NCBI GenBank assembly: GCA_030737875.1
Contig: CM060926.1
Location: 169,221,079 to 169,285,078 of the forward strand
Length of the DNA stretch: 64,000 nucleotides
Reading direction: 5' to 3'
Origin: Allium sativum
Taxonomy: Eukaryota > Streptophyta > Magnoliopsida > Asparagales > Amaryllidaceae
Below the pieces are notes generated by a model. The model made no database searches, was not told the DNA's origin, and saw nothing but the letters and a program-made list of their open reading frames with translations. The position numbers and the translations under genes are program-made. Shown here piece after piece: positions 12,516-24,068 of the stretch (within the stretch, counting starts at the first letter, position 1; each line of letters opens with the position of its first letter).

Positions 12516-13860
12516 AATGTGATGACCGCCCATAGCCCCTACGCTAAACAAGAGAGATAATATGCTGAAAGGTGTGTCAGGAAGCTACGGATGATCATCA
12601 AGGTATGAAACAAAACGGTACCTATCGTAAAACTCACAACGTAAGGATTAAATATGATAAAACATATACAACAGGTAATATTAGTGAAGCATTAAACACT
12701 AAACTATCATAACCACTAGAAAGTAATATCCATACACTTGGACTCAACAATAGTGTTTATACAATTTTGCCTCTCTACAACACTCAGAGAAGAATAACAA
12801 ACAGCTGAAAACAGAGGTAACTAGATAGTAAAGATAATACGCTAGCCTCCTTCTCGCCTCCGAGCAGCAACATCATCCTCACTAAGCTATCACTTATCAC
12901 CTACCACCAAGTATGCCCATCCAACAATCAGATGAACAACCCAAGGTAATAAGAGAGAAACATAAAACCTTGAGCCAGACAATAGTCTTGGTGAGCGATA
13001 AAACAGCTAAAAAACTTCATTAATAAAGTATATGAGAATGGGTAAGTAAACGAACTAATCTACCCACAACACCAGAGAAGAAAACAACTCTCATCTTCCC
13101 TACATCGGACAGTGATAACCTTTACATCGAATTTTTCAACCATTCATCCATGGAAACCAAAATGTCAATCAGAAGCAACCAACAATAGCAGTCATGACAT
13201 CCAGATTGTATATCTCACGTGAAGCATACTAATCGGATTCAACATTCCCCAAGCACAAGCCCCAAAGGCCTAAACCAATATCAGACAAGCACTGAAGGAA
13301 CATCTCCTTCAAAGCTAGGTAATTTACATGAGATGGTACAAACATAACATCCAACATGCATGTCAGACTCTGGCTATCACCACCAATCCTGCTTCGAAAC
13401 CACCGTTAATCATATGACCAACCAAACAGTTTGTCATCCGTCAAGGGTGAATGGTAAACCCCAGTTCTAGCTAAACCCCATACGTCAGACAATTTGACAA
13501 ATCTAGGCTATACACTATGCCCAAGCTGCTCGACCTACAACTGGTCTTTTAGACATCTCTATTGTACCCTGCTTTGAGCCCGCTAGATCCTATGGTAGCG
13601 ATAATTCCTCAGCCTTCGGTATCTCTAGTCGTCATCGACGACGACCATCCAACCATTATTACCCACTCATGACACCTTTGAGATGTAATCACACTCGTTG
13701 CATCACGACTAGCAATGTACACATCACAACTCTTTGATATTCCCCATTGAATTTACTTAGAAGTTATCACTACTCTTGAACCAAAGAAAATATCAATATA
13801 TGGTCCACCATCAATCTGTAGAATTCATCACATAGCTTTGGAAACAACTACTACGTCACA

Positions 13861-14345
13861 GCCGACCCGGAACAAGACCGACCGATCCAAAAGTGGTTGC
13901 ATGACCGACAACCCCACGTGACTGACCCGACCCTTGCACCAAAACATCACTGACCCACTTCTTTGATCAGGACCGACCCAGGTCTGACTGTCTCGAACCC
14001 TTCTCTACGTGCCAACATGTTGGTCCGACCCTATTGCCTCAAACATGACCGACCTGATCCAATTGAGTATGACCGACCATCCCAATTTCTACTTGACCCC
14101 AAAACACACCCGACCCGACCTGCCACTAGTGTAAGACCGACCCATGGAGTTAGTGACGGAACCAAGCCGTGCAGCTGATGCACGACGACCCAATATCAAG
14201 GCCAACCGACCCAAGACATGTACTACCACTTGTACTGCATTTGTACTACACTGTACCACATGCTCGATCGACCGATCAGAAGAAGACCGACCCAAACCTG
14301 CACCAGGCCAATACAAGTCCAATTTCGACCAAAACTTCGCCAATC
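13861..14345. promoter_or_regulatory. Cluster of ACCGAC/GCCGAC motifs in the Gy1 5' LTR
   Basis: About nine ACCGAC plus one GCCGAC and several CCCGAC occur in under 500 bp on the plus strand, irregularly spaced. The block is also in the other LTR (6481-6830). RCCGAC is the known core of the plant DRE/CRT element bound by DREB/CBF factors. The block lies 600-1080 bp downstream of the TATA box, in the transcribed leader, so a promoter role is only a possibility. Confidence 0.4.
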
Positions 14346-14935
14346 GACTGTCTCAACGAAATCTATTCATCCAATTCATCAATTACAATCATAAACATGT
14401 TATGAAATCACTAACCACATGAATATGACGATTTTCACCCAAATTATGCAAATTTCATAAAAATCATGATAAATGAACATATGAACTAAATTATGGATCT
14501 AACTTGCATAAACATATGAAATAACATAGGAATTACCAGTTTTAACTTGCTAAATTAGATCCTAGGGTGATTCATATGAAAAAAGAAATACCATGATGTA
14601 GATCTAGTGAAAACGACTTGAATTTGATGAAAAACAAAATCAAACACTCACGTACTTGATTGAATCTGTGTGAAAGATGCATATCACTCACCAATTCTCC
14701 AAGTCAAAGAAAAAAACGGTGAAATTAGATTCCGGATAGCGAAGAACTTGATCCAAATCCTTCAATCCGATGAACTCTCACTTCAAATGATGTAGATCTA
14801 GCTTCAAATGGTGTAGATCTTTGATCCCCTTCCTTAGATCTCGATTTTAATGGTGGAAAGGTGTTAGAGGAAGGAGGAACACAAGGCCACCAAATAAGAG
14901 AATGGAGAAAGTAAACTATTCTCCATATGTCCCAC

Positions 14936-14949
14936 CCCCTATTTATAGC
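14936..14949 (-). promoter_or_regulatory. Gy1 LTR TATA box
   Basis: Minus strand reads GCTATAAATAGGGGG. The same box is in the 3' LTR at 7381-7392. It is conserved while the surroundings have diverged, which supports a core promoter for the minus-strand transcript. Confidence 0.65.
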
Positions 14950-15326
14950 ATTCCACCAGCTCACTAATGGGGTTCTACAAATCAGCACATTAAGGCTCCC
15001 AAAACAAGAACAACCAACTGTTAAATCTTAAAACAACGATTCCTCCCAAACCGATGAGCCAAATCTTTAATGTGACTACTCTACGGAAAGAGAAACATCA
15101 TTTTCTTTCCAATGGCACAAGTCTCAACACCTGATTCGACCTGAGTCAAAAGTTATCCTCTATACAAGGTTGATAGGGGAAAATGGTCACAAACAAAATT
15201 GGTAAAAAAATATGGACATGTCTCACATCTCTATAAATGAAATATTAAAATATGAGAATGATCCAACCCTCAGGGAATAAAATAAAAAAATATGATTCTC
15301 CGATACGTAAAATGCGGGTTGTTAAA

Positions 15327-15635
15327 TGAACGGTCGAGATCTGAGTTAGTGGAGTAAATCGAGAGAAATGGGGCCTCAAACCCGCCGACTACACGCACAT
15401 TTTCTAGTTGCCATGCGAGTGCGAGTTTGCCAAAACTCATGGCAGTAGGCGTGGTGTAGGGCTCTCGGATGGCAATCTCTGATCGACTTCGCCTGCCTCG
15501 TAAGATGTGCGATTTTAAAGCCCTAGCCGTGGGCATGGTTCCAATGTTGAAGATGCATCATGGAAATTTTCTGGAAGAAAGAATGCTTACGTGGTGAGAT
15601 AAATGATTAAGGTTAATAAATAATTAAATTAATCG
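15327..15635. other. Unassigned 309-bp island between Gy1 and copy C
   Basis: The first ~270 bp are less AT-rich than the flanking LTRs and match nothing else in the window. A 42-codon plus-strand frame (15469-15597) and the main part of an 88-codon minus-strand frame (15270-15536) overlap here; neither has a recognisable domain. It could be the original host DNA, or a remnant of a rearrangement joining Gy1 to C. Confidence 0.4.
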
Positions 15636-15741
15636 TGAAACGGCCCAAACTTCCCCGTAAAGGAAAGTACAGATTGAATTTAGAATAAGGCAAATCAGAA
15701 CACAAATAGAAGAACATTTCATTGCTTAATACAACAATTAC
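15636..15741 (-). repeat. Copy C, first 106 bp
   Basis: It looks like a tandem duplicate of the following 15742-15845, but it is the 3' end of C cut off by the insertion of B. The missing continuation (ATCAGAGTACAAGAATAT) is found at 36109, directly after B ends. Confidence 0.85.
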
Positions 15742-18445
15742 TGAAACGACGTGAACTTCCTCGTGAAGGAGAGAACGGATTTCTTTGAGGACAAGACAAA
15801 TCAGAACACAAACAGAAGAACATTTCATTGTTTATTACAACAATTCCATCAGAATACAAGAATATGCAGATTATGAATAAATATTACACATCAGAGATTA
15901 AAATACATTACATAGCAACGGAAAAATAGTAAAATACACAACTGAAAGGGATAAAGGTCTACCCAATGCTAGATGCAAAGGCGTATAATATATTGATATG
16001 AACATCATGAGTTGCCCGGTAGTAAAACCCGTTGTTGCTGATATCTCCTTCTCAGTTCCTTCTTCCATAACCCGAGCTCGGAGAAGGAAGAGATAAGAGG
16101 GCCCTATGGAAAATGTGATTATAAATCCATAATAGAGTCCGACCATAACGACCGGATACAGAGCTTTCTGAATATTTTTCCAGCTGTAAACTAGGATCCT
16201 ACGAATATAAATCTGCAAAACCAAAACTACTAGCTACCCATGTGGAAAATAGGGGCACCCAGAGTTTAGGTTAAAACAATAAACTCCAGGTCAGTCATGT
16301 GACTGGTGTGAGAACTAAAATAGTTATTAATCTTTAATTTAAAGTTAGGTAAATCAAGGGACCACGCCGTATAATACGGCACGGGTTTCCTCCCAAGAAT
16401 ACCAGTGCATAAAACAAACAGCGCAATGCTAAATAAAGAACATTGAAGCTATTATAAAACTTAGGTCCCATCACACAATGCAACGCAAGCCGGAGGACAG
16501 AGTTTTACCTTATAATAGTCTAATGCTTAATACGCGAAATTTAATTTTTTATTATAACTATAAGTGAAGAAATCAACTTCAAATATAAATGTATCAATCA
16601 TAGACGACATAGTGCCCCATCCCACTATGTCGCCATACTAGGCTCTACAAATAAAACCGAGATTTCACATATTGGAAATTGGATTTTCGTCATGAGTCGA
16701 GACCAGGGATGGCTCCTCACCGATTCGAGACACTCTAGCATATGTCTCAGGATCCCCTGCATTGAACCCTTGGATCTTCAGGGCCGGTCCGCCCTTACAT
16801 TTGAGGATTATTTATTCCTAAACACACGTTTCTCGGTCCTATCAGACCCATCCATCGGCTCCGTAGAGACTTATATATCTGAGGCGCCTCGCATTCCAAT
16901 AACCACATAGGTAAAAATAATATAAAAGTCAGGGATTGTAAAAACGATGACACCACCCATAGCTAGACAGAAACGTCGTGCACTCCCTGCAGTCACGATC
17001 CCGTTTTTGACTAATACTGAGGTGTGAGGCTCGCGAATTAACGCTATACACAAAGCTACGCTGTATTAAAGCCGTGCTTTGATCACCAACCACAAGACTC
17101 TGCTTTTCAACAAAAGCCCTGATCACTACAACTTAGCATGCCACACAGGCAATTCATGCCATGCGATTGATATCTATCGATATATAACCTCTGAGCTCGT
17201 ACATCTCAGAGAAGGGCGCTAAGCAAGAGAATAAATTCTCCGTCGCCAAACAGATATATATTTAATAGAAATCAATCAACAAAGAATAAAATCCAATGCC
17301 ACACACACAGTCCATTTACAAGTTCATTCTGGGTCTAAACGAAACCGGAGGCACCTTATTCCTCGTCCCGTATGTCCAATACAGGAGAGAGGTCCTTGCA
17401 TATCCGTCGATCTCCAGGTATGTTCGGACGATCACCACTTATTACTTCGTCTTGGGTGTACAGCCCAATCAAGACATCAGTAATCATCCAAACGATGTGA
17501 AGACCTCCGTTCTTCAAACACCATCTTCATCGTCGATATATCGTCGAATTAGTTATCCAAAATGGGTATAAACCCGGCCTTTTCGAATAACTCGCGTATA
17601 TAATAAACAAGTGCTATAAAAACACAACATACGCCTCATTCCAATTCTGAATATTCTTTTATTCCAATATTCATATACTTTGGGAAATGTTCCCATTAAT
17701 TTTATCAAAGATAAATTCTTTTAAATTTATTCTTTAATCTTCCTTTGGATATCATTTCAAACCATATTAAGATTTTCCAAACTAGTCGGGATTAGCGAAC
17801 CACACCGAAGTAATCATTTATTTTATTTCCTAATCCCAACCTATTCATCCCATGGAGCAAAACTGGTAAAACTCCATATCTAACACCATGATGTTATTGG
17901 CAAATATTAATTACCATTTCACGTTCAAATCTAATTAAAGATTTAACTATCGCTAGGGGAAAAACTGGCAATACTCCATTCTCGATCATTTCCCAAATTT
18001 GATAATTTTAAATTATCAATTCACATTTCAATCTAATTAAAGATTCATTAAAACTCCACTTAGTTTTAATATTCCCAAAAATCAATATTAATGATTATTT
18101 AACTTTGGAAACACAAACATGCTGCATCAACAATCTACCCCGTACTATTTATTTCTGCCGATATTTAAGCAAGAGAATAAATTCTCCGCCGCCAAATAGA
18201 TATATATTTAACAGAGATCAACCATACAGTTCGAAATACAACGATAGACATGTAATCCTATCTTTAACTGGCTTAAAGAACTAGTGTCATTTAAAATATA
18301 GTTTACGATAAACCCAAATTGTATTACATTAATGGAATCTTCACGGGAAAACAAATCAATATATAGTCGATATCAATTTCCGTATCCGACTAATAATATA
18401 AATGGAATAACGGCAAAGCCTTTAAAATTCCATATGTATTAACAA
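15742..18445 (-). repeat. Copy B LTR, left segment
   Basis: Colinear with 47300-49600 of E in the same orientation, with family signatures such as AGTCCATTTACAAG, AACTCGCGTATA and the AACTGGTAAAACTCCAT blocks. It ends at the Gy2 target site AACAA. Confidence 0.85.
18115..18245. repeat. Templated insertion inside copy B
   Basis: About 130 bp absent from the equivalent place in C and E. Its second half repeats B's own 17219-17290 (AAGCAAGAGAATAAATTCTC, then ATATATATTTAA and AGATCAA). A displaced, slightly diverged second copy 0.9 kb away is what copy-paste filler DNA from double-strand-break repair looks like. Confidence 0.55.
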
Positions 18446-21400
18446 TAAAACACCCCACCTATGTTAAGGTCACTCTCAAAGGGAATGCCTTAATTTTGGA
18501 GGAGGTTTATAGGTACAAGTCACAGAGAAAACACAAGACAGATATTAAACACATGTATAAGCAGCGGAAAATAAACCAACTTTCATTTCACAAGTACTTG
18601 TCCATACAAATCACTTCCATAAAATAAAACTTTCCATTATTACAACAAATACTGTCTAGAATTTAAAACAACTTAAAGAAGCAACATAAACCAAAAACTG
18701 CATAAATCCCCACAACGTGTCCAAAAGCCATAGCCATGCAAAGAAGGTCAAAATCGTACATCACTATCCTGAAGCTTGCAAAGAGTGTGACTAGGCTGAA
18801 TTGTTTCCTCCCTGTGGACTTGGAGGAGGGGGGAATGAAAGATAAAGGGGAGAAAGAAAAGTAGAGTCAGACATAAAGCCTGGTAAGTCTAATGGTACTT
18901 CGGTATATAAATAAGAAAAAGGATATGACTGGCATAACTGAAAATGGGAAAAATACTATAAGCTAAGACAAGCGGTTTAGAACCGAAATTACTATCACAC
19001 CCCATATTAATCTATGCACCCACTAGTACTTGTTCCGACTGGCACCCCATAAATCTGGGTGAAATGATCCCTTTCTAATGATCGGCTCCTACTCACATAA
19101 ACACCTGTGTCTAACGGCCCCCAAGAGTGTAGCTACCTATGCTGGTCCCACCAAGGGGTGTATCAAGTCCCGTGGTGGCGACCTGACACAATTCTAGAAT
19201 GCAAAGGTACACTACTGGTGCCCAGTGCCTAATTTTTTATCACCGGAGTGTGTGCACGCCCGCACTCCGTTTGAACCTACACCACTGGACCACCATAGTC
19301 GCTTTGACCGCTTACAATCAGCCCAGTAATCGTGCCCCACCCTGCCTAGTTTCAGGGTACCCTGATACACCTTATTGGGTTACTGCTGAAATGGGTCCTC
19401 GTTACTAGGGTTTTCTAGTCTACATGCTAAGTTGGTTAAGTGTCTGTATGAACCTAACCCCCAATCACTAGTTCAGTTAGCATGTGAATTTGGTTAAGTA
19501 TTTTCTTAAGTGACTTAACCCTACCAGTCCTGACTTAGCTTTTTAATTAAAGCACCAACCACACACATTAGACACGTGTTGTTGCGGTAACTGGATATGC
19601 CGGTCGGTTCCGGGAAGGTTTACACCGCAACTCTGTCTAACCTCGGGTCCTTATTGGGCTCAATGCCTTAACCACCCACATTGGCTAGGTATTGTTGTGA
19701 TTACTGGGCAGTCGGGCGGGTCCGGGCAGGTTTACATCACAACTAAATCCAACCTCGGGTTAAGCATACTCGTATTTTTCTAATTTACATATTTGTCACT
19801 ATTCATTTTGTATGTAAATGTTTATGGCCCAATTATCCAAATTCACCAGTTTTGTGTATAACAATTTATACCGCCTAATATGTCACTAGTCATTGGCATG
19901 TGCCAAACATGCCAATACAGGTATTTTATTATAAACCCAACGTTATTACCCCCGTCCAAACGTACGCAACATTATAACATATGTTGGGCTTAACAATTTA
20001 GCCCAACTTATAAACATGAAAAGAAAAAAAAGGGAACACAGAATCATGACATATTCTAGAATTACATAAAAGTGTGTGGCGCATGAACTTGCAGTATAGC
20101 GTTTACACTAACATAGATTTTGGATTAGGTAAACATGCATTCAAATGAGAACATAGCTAACTTGATGTCACATGAAATGGCATATTTTAAACTTGCCTAA
20201 ACATGGTTCTATACACATATAACTAGGCATAATGTCAAGTATTTACATGTCATAAATTTGTCCACTATTAGTCATGAACCAAGGGTGCAAACTAACTTTA
20301 CATCAAGTAGTCTATTTTTAACATGAAACTAGCATAGTTTGTGTAACTAGAAGGTACTTATACAAACCAAGTTATGACTTGCAAATAAACCCAAGAATAT
20401 ATATACAAGTTTTGGAGTCGTGTGGGCATAAAAGGTCACAATTCTAGAACATGTTTACATAAGCCTTAATTTATACTTAGAAAATGTGTACAGCTCATAC
20501 TAGTTACATAATCACAAAGGTGTCGATTTTAGTTTTTGGTCACAAACTTGCAAGTGTCATTATTTTCATACCCAATTATCCAATAGACTTGCATCAATCA
20601 ACTTATGCCACAAATGTCAGTCATAAACTATGACAGATTCATCACAGAACATAGAATTTACATTATTATATACAAATAGAAAAGCCCCAAATTCATTTAT
20701 AACAAATTACATCGCAATTTCTATTCATACTCAGAAATTCGATTATACTTACAACGGGTGCTGAAACTTGTTTTCTGGTTTCTGTTATTTTGAATTTGCC
20801 AAGCGTTCCCTTGAAGTAGAAAACGATGCGTAGAAAATAGATTAGATTGTTGTGTTCTTATTTGAGTTGGCTTGTCTTTAAGCTTTTCCTCTTGACGGCT
20901 ATTCTCAAACTCCTCTCAGCAGCATGTCGGCTCAAGGTTTATTTCTTTGTGTGAATTTTAGTTGAGACTTAGGTTGTATATATAGAATTTTTAGTTGATT
21001 TGAGCCGTTCGATGAAGACAGAGGAATCCAAGCCATTCATGCCAAGAGTAGCTAATCAAAATTTGACAAGTAAGCACACGTAACACACTAGAGCTCAGGA
21101 ATTCAACCAAAACACAGACCAGGCAAGCCAAGTCGACCAGGTAGGTCGACAGGCAGGTCGACACCCGGGTCAACACTATGGTCGACCTGGGGTGACCAAG
21201 TCGACACCATGGTCGACCCTATGGTCAACCTAGTCCCTGGGCTGGAATTTTCCCGCCCAGCCCAGTTTGAGCCTGTTTTTTTTTTGAAATTAGAACTTGA
21301 AACTATGCTGTTTGAATTTTCAATTTAATTCTGAAACTTCTGAAGGTCATAACTCCTTCATACGGAGTCCGATTCACGCAATCTCGGACTCTATCTCAAG

Positions 21401-21514
21401 TAGAATTCCGAGATGAACGCAATGGCGTAAGCCATTTCCCTTATTTATTAAATTTTGAATTAAGTATACTTTAATTTATCAATATACCGTTAACTGAAAA
21501 ATCGGGGTGTTACA
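18446..21514 (-). repeat. Gy2 3' LTR
   Basis: It begins on the minus strand TGTAACACCCCGA after the PPT and ends ...GGGGTGTTTTA at 18446 (expected ...TTTCA; the terminal CA is mutated). TATA box at 20976-20984, GTCGAC cluster at 21130-21240. Confidence 0.92.
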
Positions 21515-21530
21515 TTCTCCCCTCCTTAAA
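21515..21530 (-). other. Gy2 polypurine tract
   Basis: Minus strand TTTAAGGAGGGGAGAA directly before TGTAACA of the 3' LTR. Confidence 0.88.
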
Positions 21531-22086
21531 GGATTTCGTCCCCAAAATCTTCAAGTCTAGAAGAACATATAACCTACCATCCAATCGTCTATCTAATCAA
21601 CCACCAAACACAGGCAACCATTGTCCTTAAAAGAATTCTAATGCTTCATGATCATATGCAGAGTGTTTGTATATGTCCTTTATCTAATGCAAAATCAGGC
21701 GGTCTACCGATTCAGTTGACCTCCTTAATGTGAATTATGTTTGTGTCATGAATCCATTATGTATGCAAAATTTCCTATTCAAGATTTTCTATATGAGTGC
21801 ACAGCCATTCGTACAAATGCAACATCCATATGACAACTCATCAAATACAATCCATATACAAGTGTATGCAAATGCAAGATGAAAGTGACTTGAGCCGATC
21901 TTACCCCTAATTGTGTGTGTATATGCAACCACGAGCAACCACTTGCAACCACGTGCAACCATCAACCATAACATGTTTCAAATACATGTTTACATCCAAA
22001 AAGGGTTTCTACTTAAGGATAACAGATAGGACCAAGGAGATACAATAAAAGATAGGTACAAGTATAAACTTATGGAAAAAGAGAGG
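21531..22086. other. Gy2 3' untranslated stretch
   Basis: About 555 bp between the pol stop and the PPT. AT-rich, no ORF, with short local repeats such as GCAACCACGAGCAACCACTT near 21925-21960. Confidence 0.6.
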
Positions 22087-22632
22087 TTATACATGTACCC
22101 TCAAAGAGAAATGGGTAACCACGCGTATTCTGTCCATAGTTTCCCAAGTTGCATCTTCCTTGGCGTCGCTCCACTGAACTTTGACGAGCTTAACTTCGCG
22201 GTTGCGTAGTTTTTTGACTTCAGTTCCCAAGATACGAGTTGGGACTTTCCTTACGGTTGCTTCTCTTTCTATTTCAACCTCTTCTAGAATGCTAGGCTCC
22301 ACCACTTCCGCAGACTCGTGCAAACACTTCCGTAAATGAGAGACATGAAAGACATTGTGAACTCCTGCCAACCTTTCGGGAAGCTCCACTCTATAAGCCA
22401 TCTTCCTAGTCTTCTCAATGATAGGGAACGGCCCTACAAATCTTGGTGCTAGCTTTTCTGCTGATCCAAAGAGGACAACGTTCCTTAAAGGAGACACCTT
22501 AAGAAAAACTCTGTCCCCAACCTCAAATTCAAGATCGGACCTCCTTTTATCGGCGTAGGACTTCTGCCTATCTTGGGCAGTCTTCATTCTCCTTCGTATC
22601 AAGTCTACCTTTTCTGAGGTCTCTCGAATCAT
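22087..22632 (-). pseudogene. Gy2 integrase C-terminus with chromodomain
   Basis: An open 181-residue frame. It shows the GPY/F-type region (SAEKLAPRFVGPFPIIEK), a linker (HNVFHVSHLRKCLHES), and a chromodomain-like end: LGTEVKKLRNREVKLVKV followed by QWSDAKEDATWE near 22130-22190. Conserved aromatic and WE positions are present. This defines Gy2 as a chromovirus. Chromodomains direct integration to heterochromatin, which fits the dense nested setting. Confidence 0.9.
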
Positions 22633-23418
22633 GTCTGGTCCAAGTATAAGCTTTTCTGTTGATTCCCACTAACAAGTTGGTGATCGACACGACCTTCCAT
22701 ATAAGGCTTCGAAGGGTGCCATGCCGATGGTGGCTTGGTAACTGTTATTGTAGGCAAATTCCACCAAAGGAAGGTGGTCCTCCCACGTCCCTCCAAACTA
22801 AAGGATGCACATTTTTAGAAGATCTTCCAATACCCTGTTCACCCTTTCTGTCTGACCATCCATCTGGGGGTGATAAGCCGTGCTCAAGCATAACTGTGTG
22901 CCTACAGCTTCTTGTAGACTCTGCCAGAATTCACTTGTAAAGATAGGATCCCTGTCACTCACTATGCTGGAGGGTATCCCATGGAGTCGAACAATTTCCT
23001 TGAGAAAAAGAGATGCTTGAGATGAGGCAGTCCTTCTACTCTTGACAGGTATGAAGTGAGCGCTTTTCGTCAGTCAGTCTACTGTTACCCAAATACTGGT
23101 ATTGCCCCTTCTGGACCGAGGCAATCCATCAATAAAGTCCATTGAGATGCTATCCCACTTCCACTGTGGGACCTCCAGAGGATGAAGCAGTCCTCCAGGC
23201 TTTTTCTGCTCTGCCTTGACTTGTTGGCATATCATGCACTTGGAAACGAACTCAGCCACATCCCTTTTCATGCCATTCCAAAAGAAAACTCTTTTCAAAT
23301 ACTTGTACATCTTGTCTCCGCCGGGGTGTATTGTCATTTTGGAGTGGTGTGCTTCCTCAAGAACCAACTTTACTAAATCTTTTGCTTGCGGTACGCACAG
23401 TCTTCCATCCCGCTTTAG
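22633..23418 (-). pseudogene. Gy2 integrase N-terminus and core (broken)
   Basis: HHCC zinc domain: AHHSKMTIHPGGDKMY...CMICQQVKAEQ in the open frame 23367-23074. Core: SMDFIDGLPRS (first D, ~23130), SIVSDRDPIFTSEF (second D, ~22950), DGQTERVNRVLEDLL (E, ~22830). Three in-frame stops: TGA in place of Trp after the V-D pair at ~23070, TAG at ~22800 before FGG, TAG at ~22670. The D,D,E residues themselves are intact. Confidence 0.9.
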
Positions 23419-24068
23419 CTAACCCTTTTCATCGACGGAGTACCTGTTGAGGTGACTAGAAGTCTCACCCCTACTTAGCTTATCAATCACTTCAGCAAGC
23501 TGAGGGTCCTCACGTTGTGTTGTCCCTATCGAGTCCAAAAGAGTGGGCCGCACTTCTAGTGATGCTAACAATCCAGGTACCAAATCAAACGAAGGCCTAA
23601 AGTTAAAACTGGCTATAAACTCCAGGCTTTGCCTTTCTATGAAGAGAGGACTTAAGGTCAGCTTATTCCTACTCAGAGTATCTGCGACCACATTGCCTTT
23701 GCCAGGAGTATAGAAATCTCAAAGTCATACGAGGCAAGAAATTCCATCCACCTTTTCTGCCTCAAGTTAAGGTCTTTCTACGAGAAGAGATATTTCAGAG
23801 ATTTATGATCAGTGTATAGTTCAAACTTCTCACCTAGGAGATAACGGCGCCATGACTTAAGCGCAAAGACAATGGCGGCCAACTCAAGATCGTGGGTTGG
23901 GTAGTTCTTTTCATGGACCTTTAACTGTCTCCTGCCATAGGCTACTACCCTCCCTTCTTGCATTAATACAGCGCCAAGTCCCGTGCCGCATGCATCAGTA
24001 TACACTATAAACATTTTGCTTCCATCTGGCAAGGTCAGAACTGGGGCTGTTGTAAGAGCCCTTTTCAA
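23419..24068 (-). pseudogene. Gy2 RNase H and tether (broken)
   Basis: The RNase H frame 24068-23778 shows the catalytic residues: [15 protein letters not shown] (D), [12 protein letters not shown] (E), [12 protein letters not shown] (D). A TGA separates it from RT. A TAG follows KYLFS, where Gy1 has Q. A +1 frameshift lies near 23715 in the tether; MVADTLSR resumes at 23691. Another TAG near 23420 precedes integrase. Confidence 0.88.

Larger units (their letters stand above)
5053..15326 (-). mobile_element. Gy1: degenerate Ty3/gypsy (chromovirus-type) retrotransposon
   Basis: Two LTRs (5053-7771 and 12518-15326) flank a 4.75-kb internal region read on the minus strand. Its order is gag, protease, reverse transcriptase, RNase H, integrase, chromodomain-like tail, which is the Ty3/gypsy order. 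PBS and PPT are in place. By eye the LTRs are only about 80-85% identical, and the coding region is full of stops, so this is an old insertion. Flanks TACGC (5048-5052) and TGAAC (15327-15331) do not form a TSD, and the right LTR terminus is altered (GTTGTTAAA instead of GTTGTTACA). Confidence 0.9.
12518..15326 (-). repeat. Gy1 5' LTR
   Basis: It starts next to the PBS (TGTGATGACCGCC read on plus at 12518) and runs to a mutated terminus near 15326. It is colinear with 5053-7771 throughout, including the ACCGAC cluster, the TATA box and the phrases around 'ACATCGGACAGTG'. Confidence 0.88.

Noticed and set aside
5053..12517. An intact, active gypsy element in Gy1
   Set aside because: Protease Asp to Asn, RNase H Glu deleted, many stops and diverged LTRs.
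15636..15845. Tandem duplication of the LTR end
   Set aside because: The first copy continues at 36109 after B with a 4/5 TSD, so it is an LTR-in-LTR insertion and not a tandem duplication.
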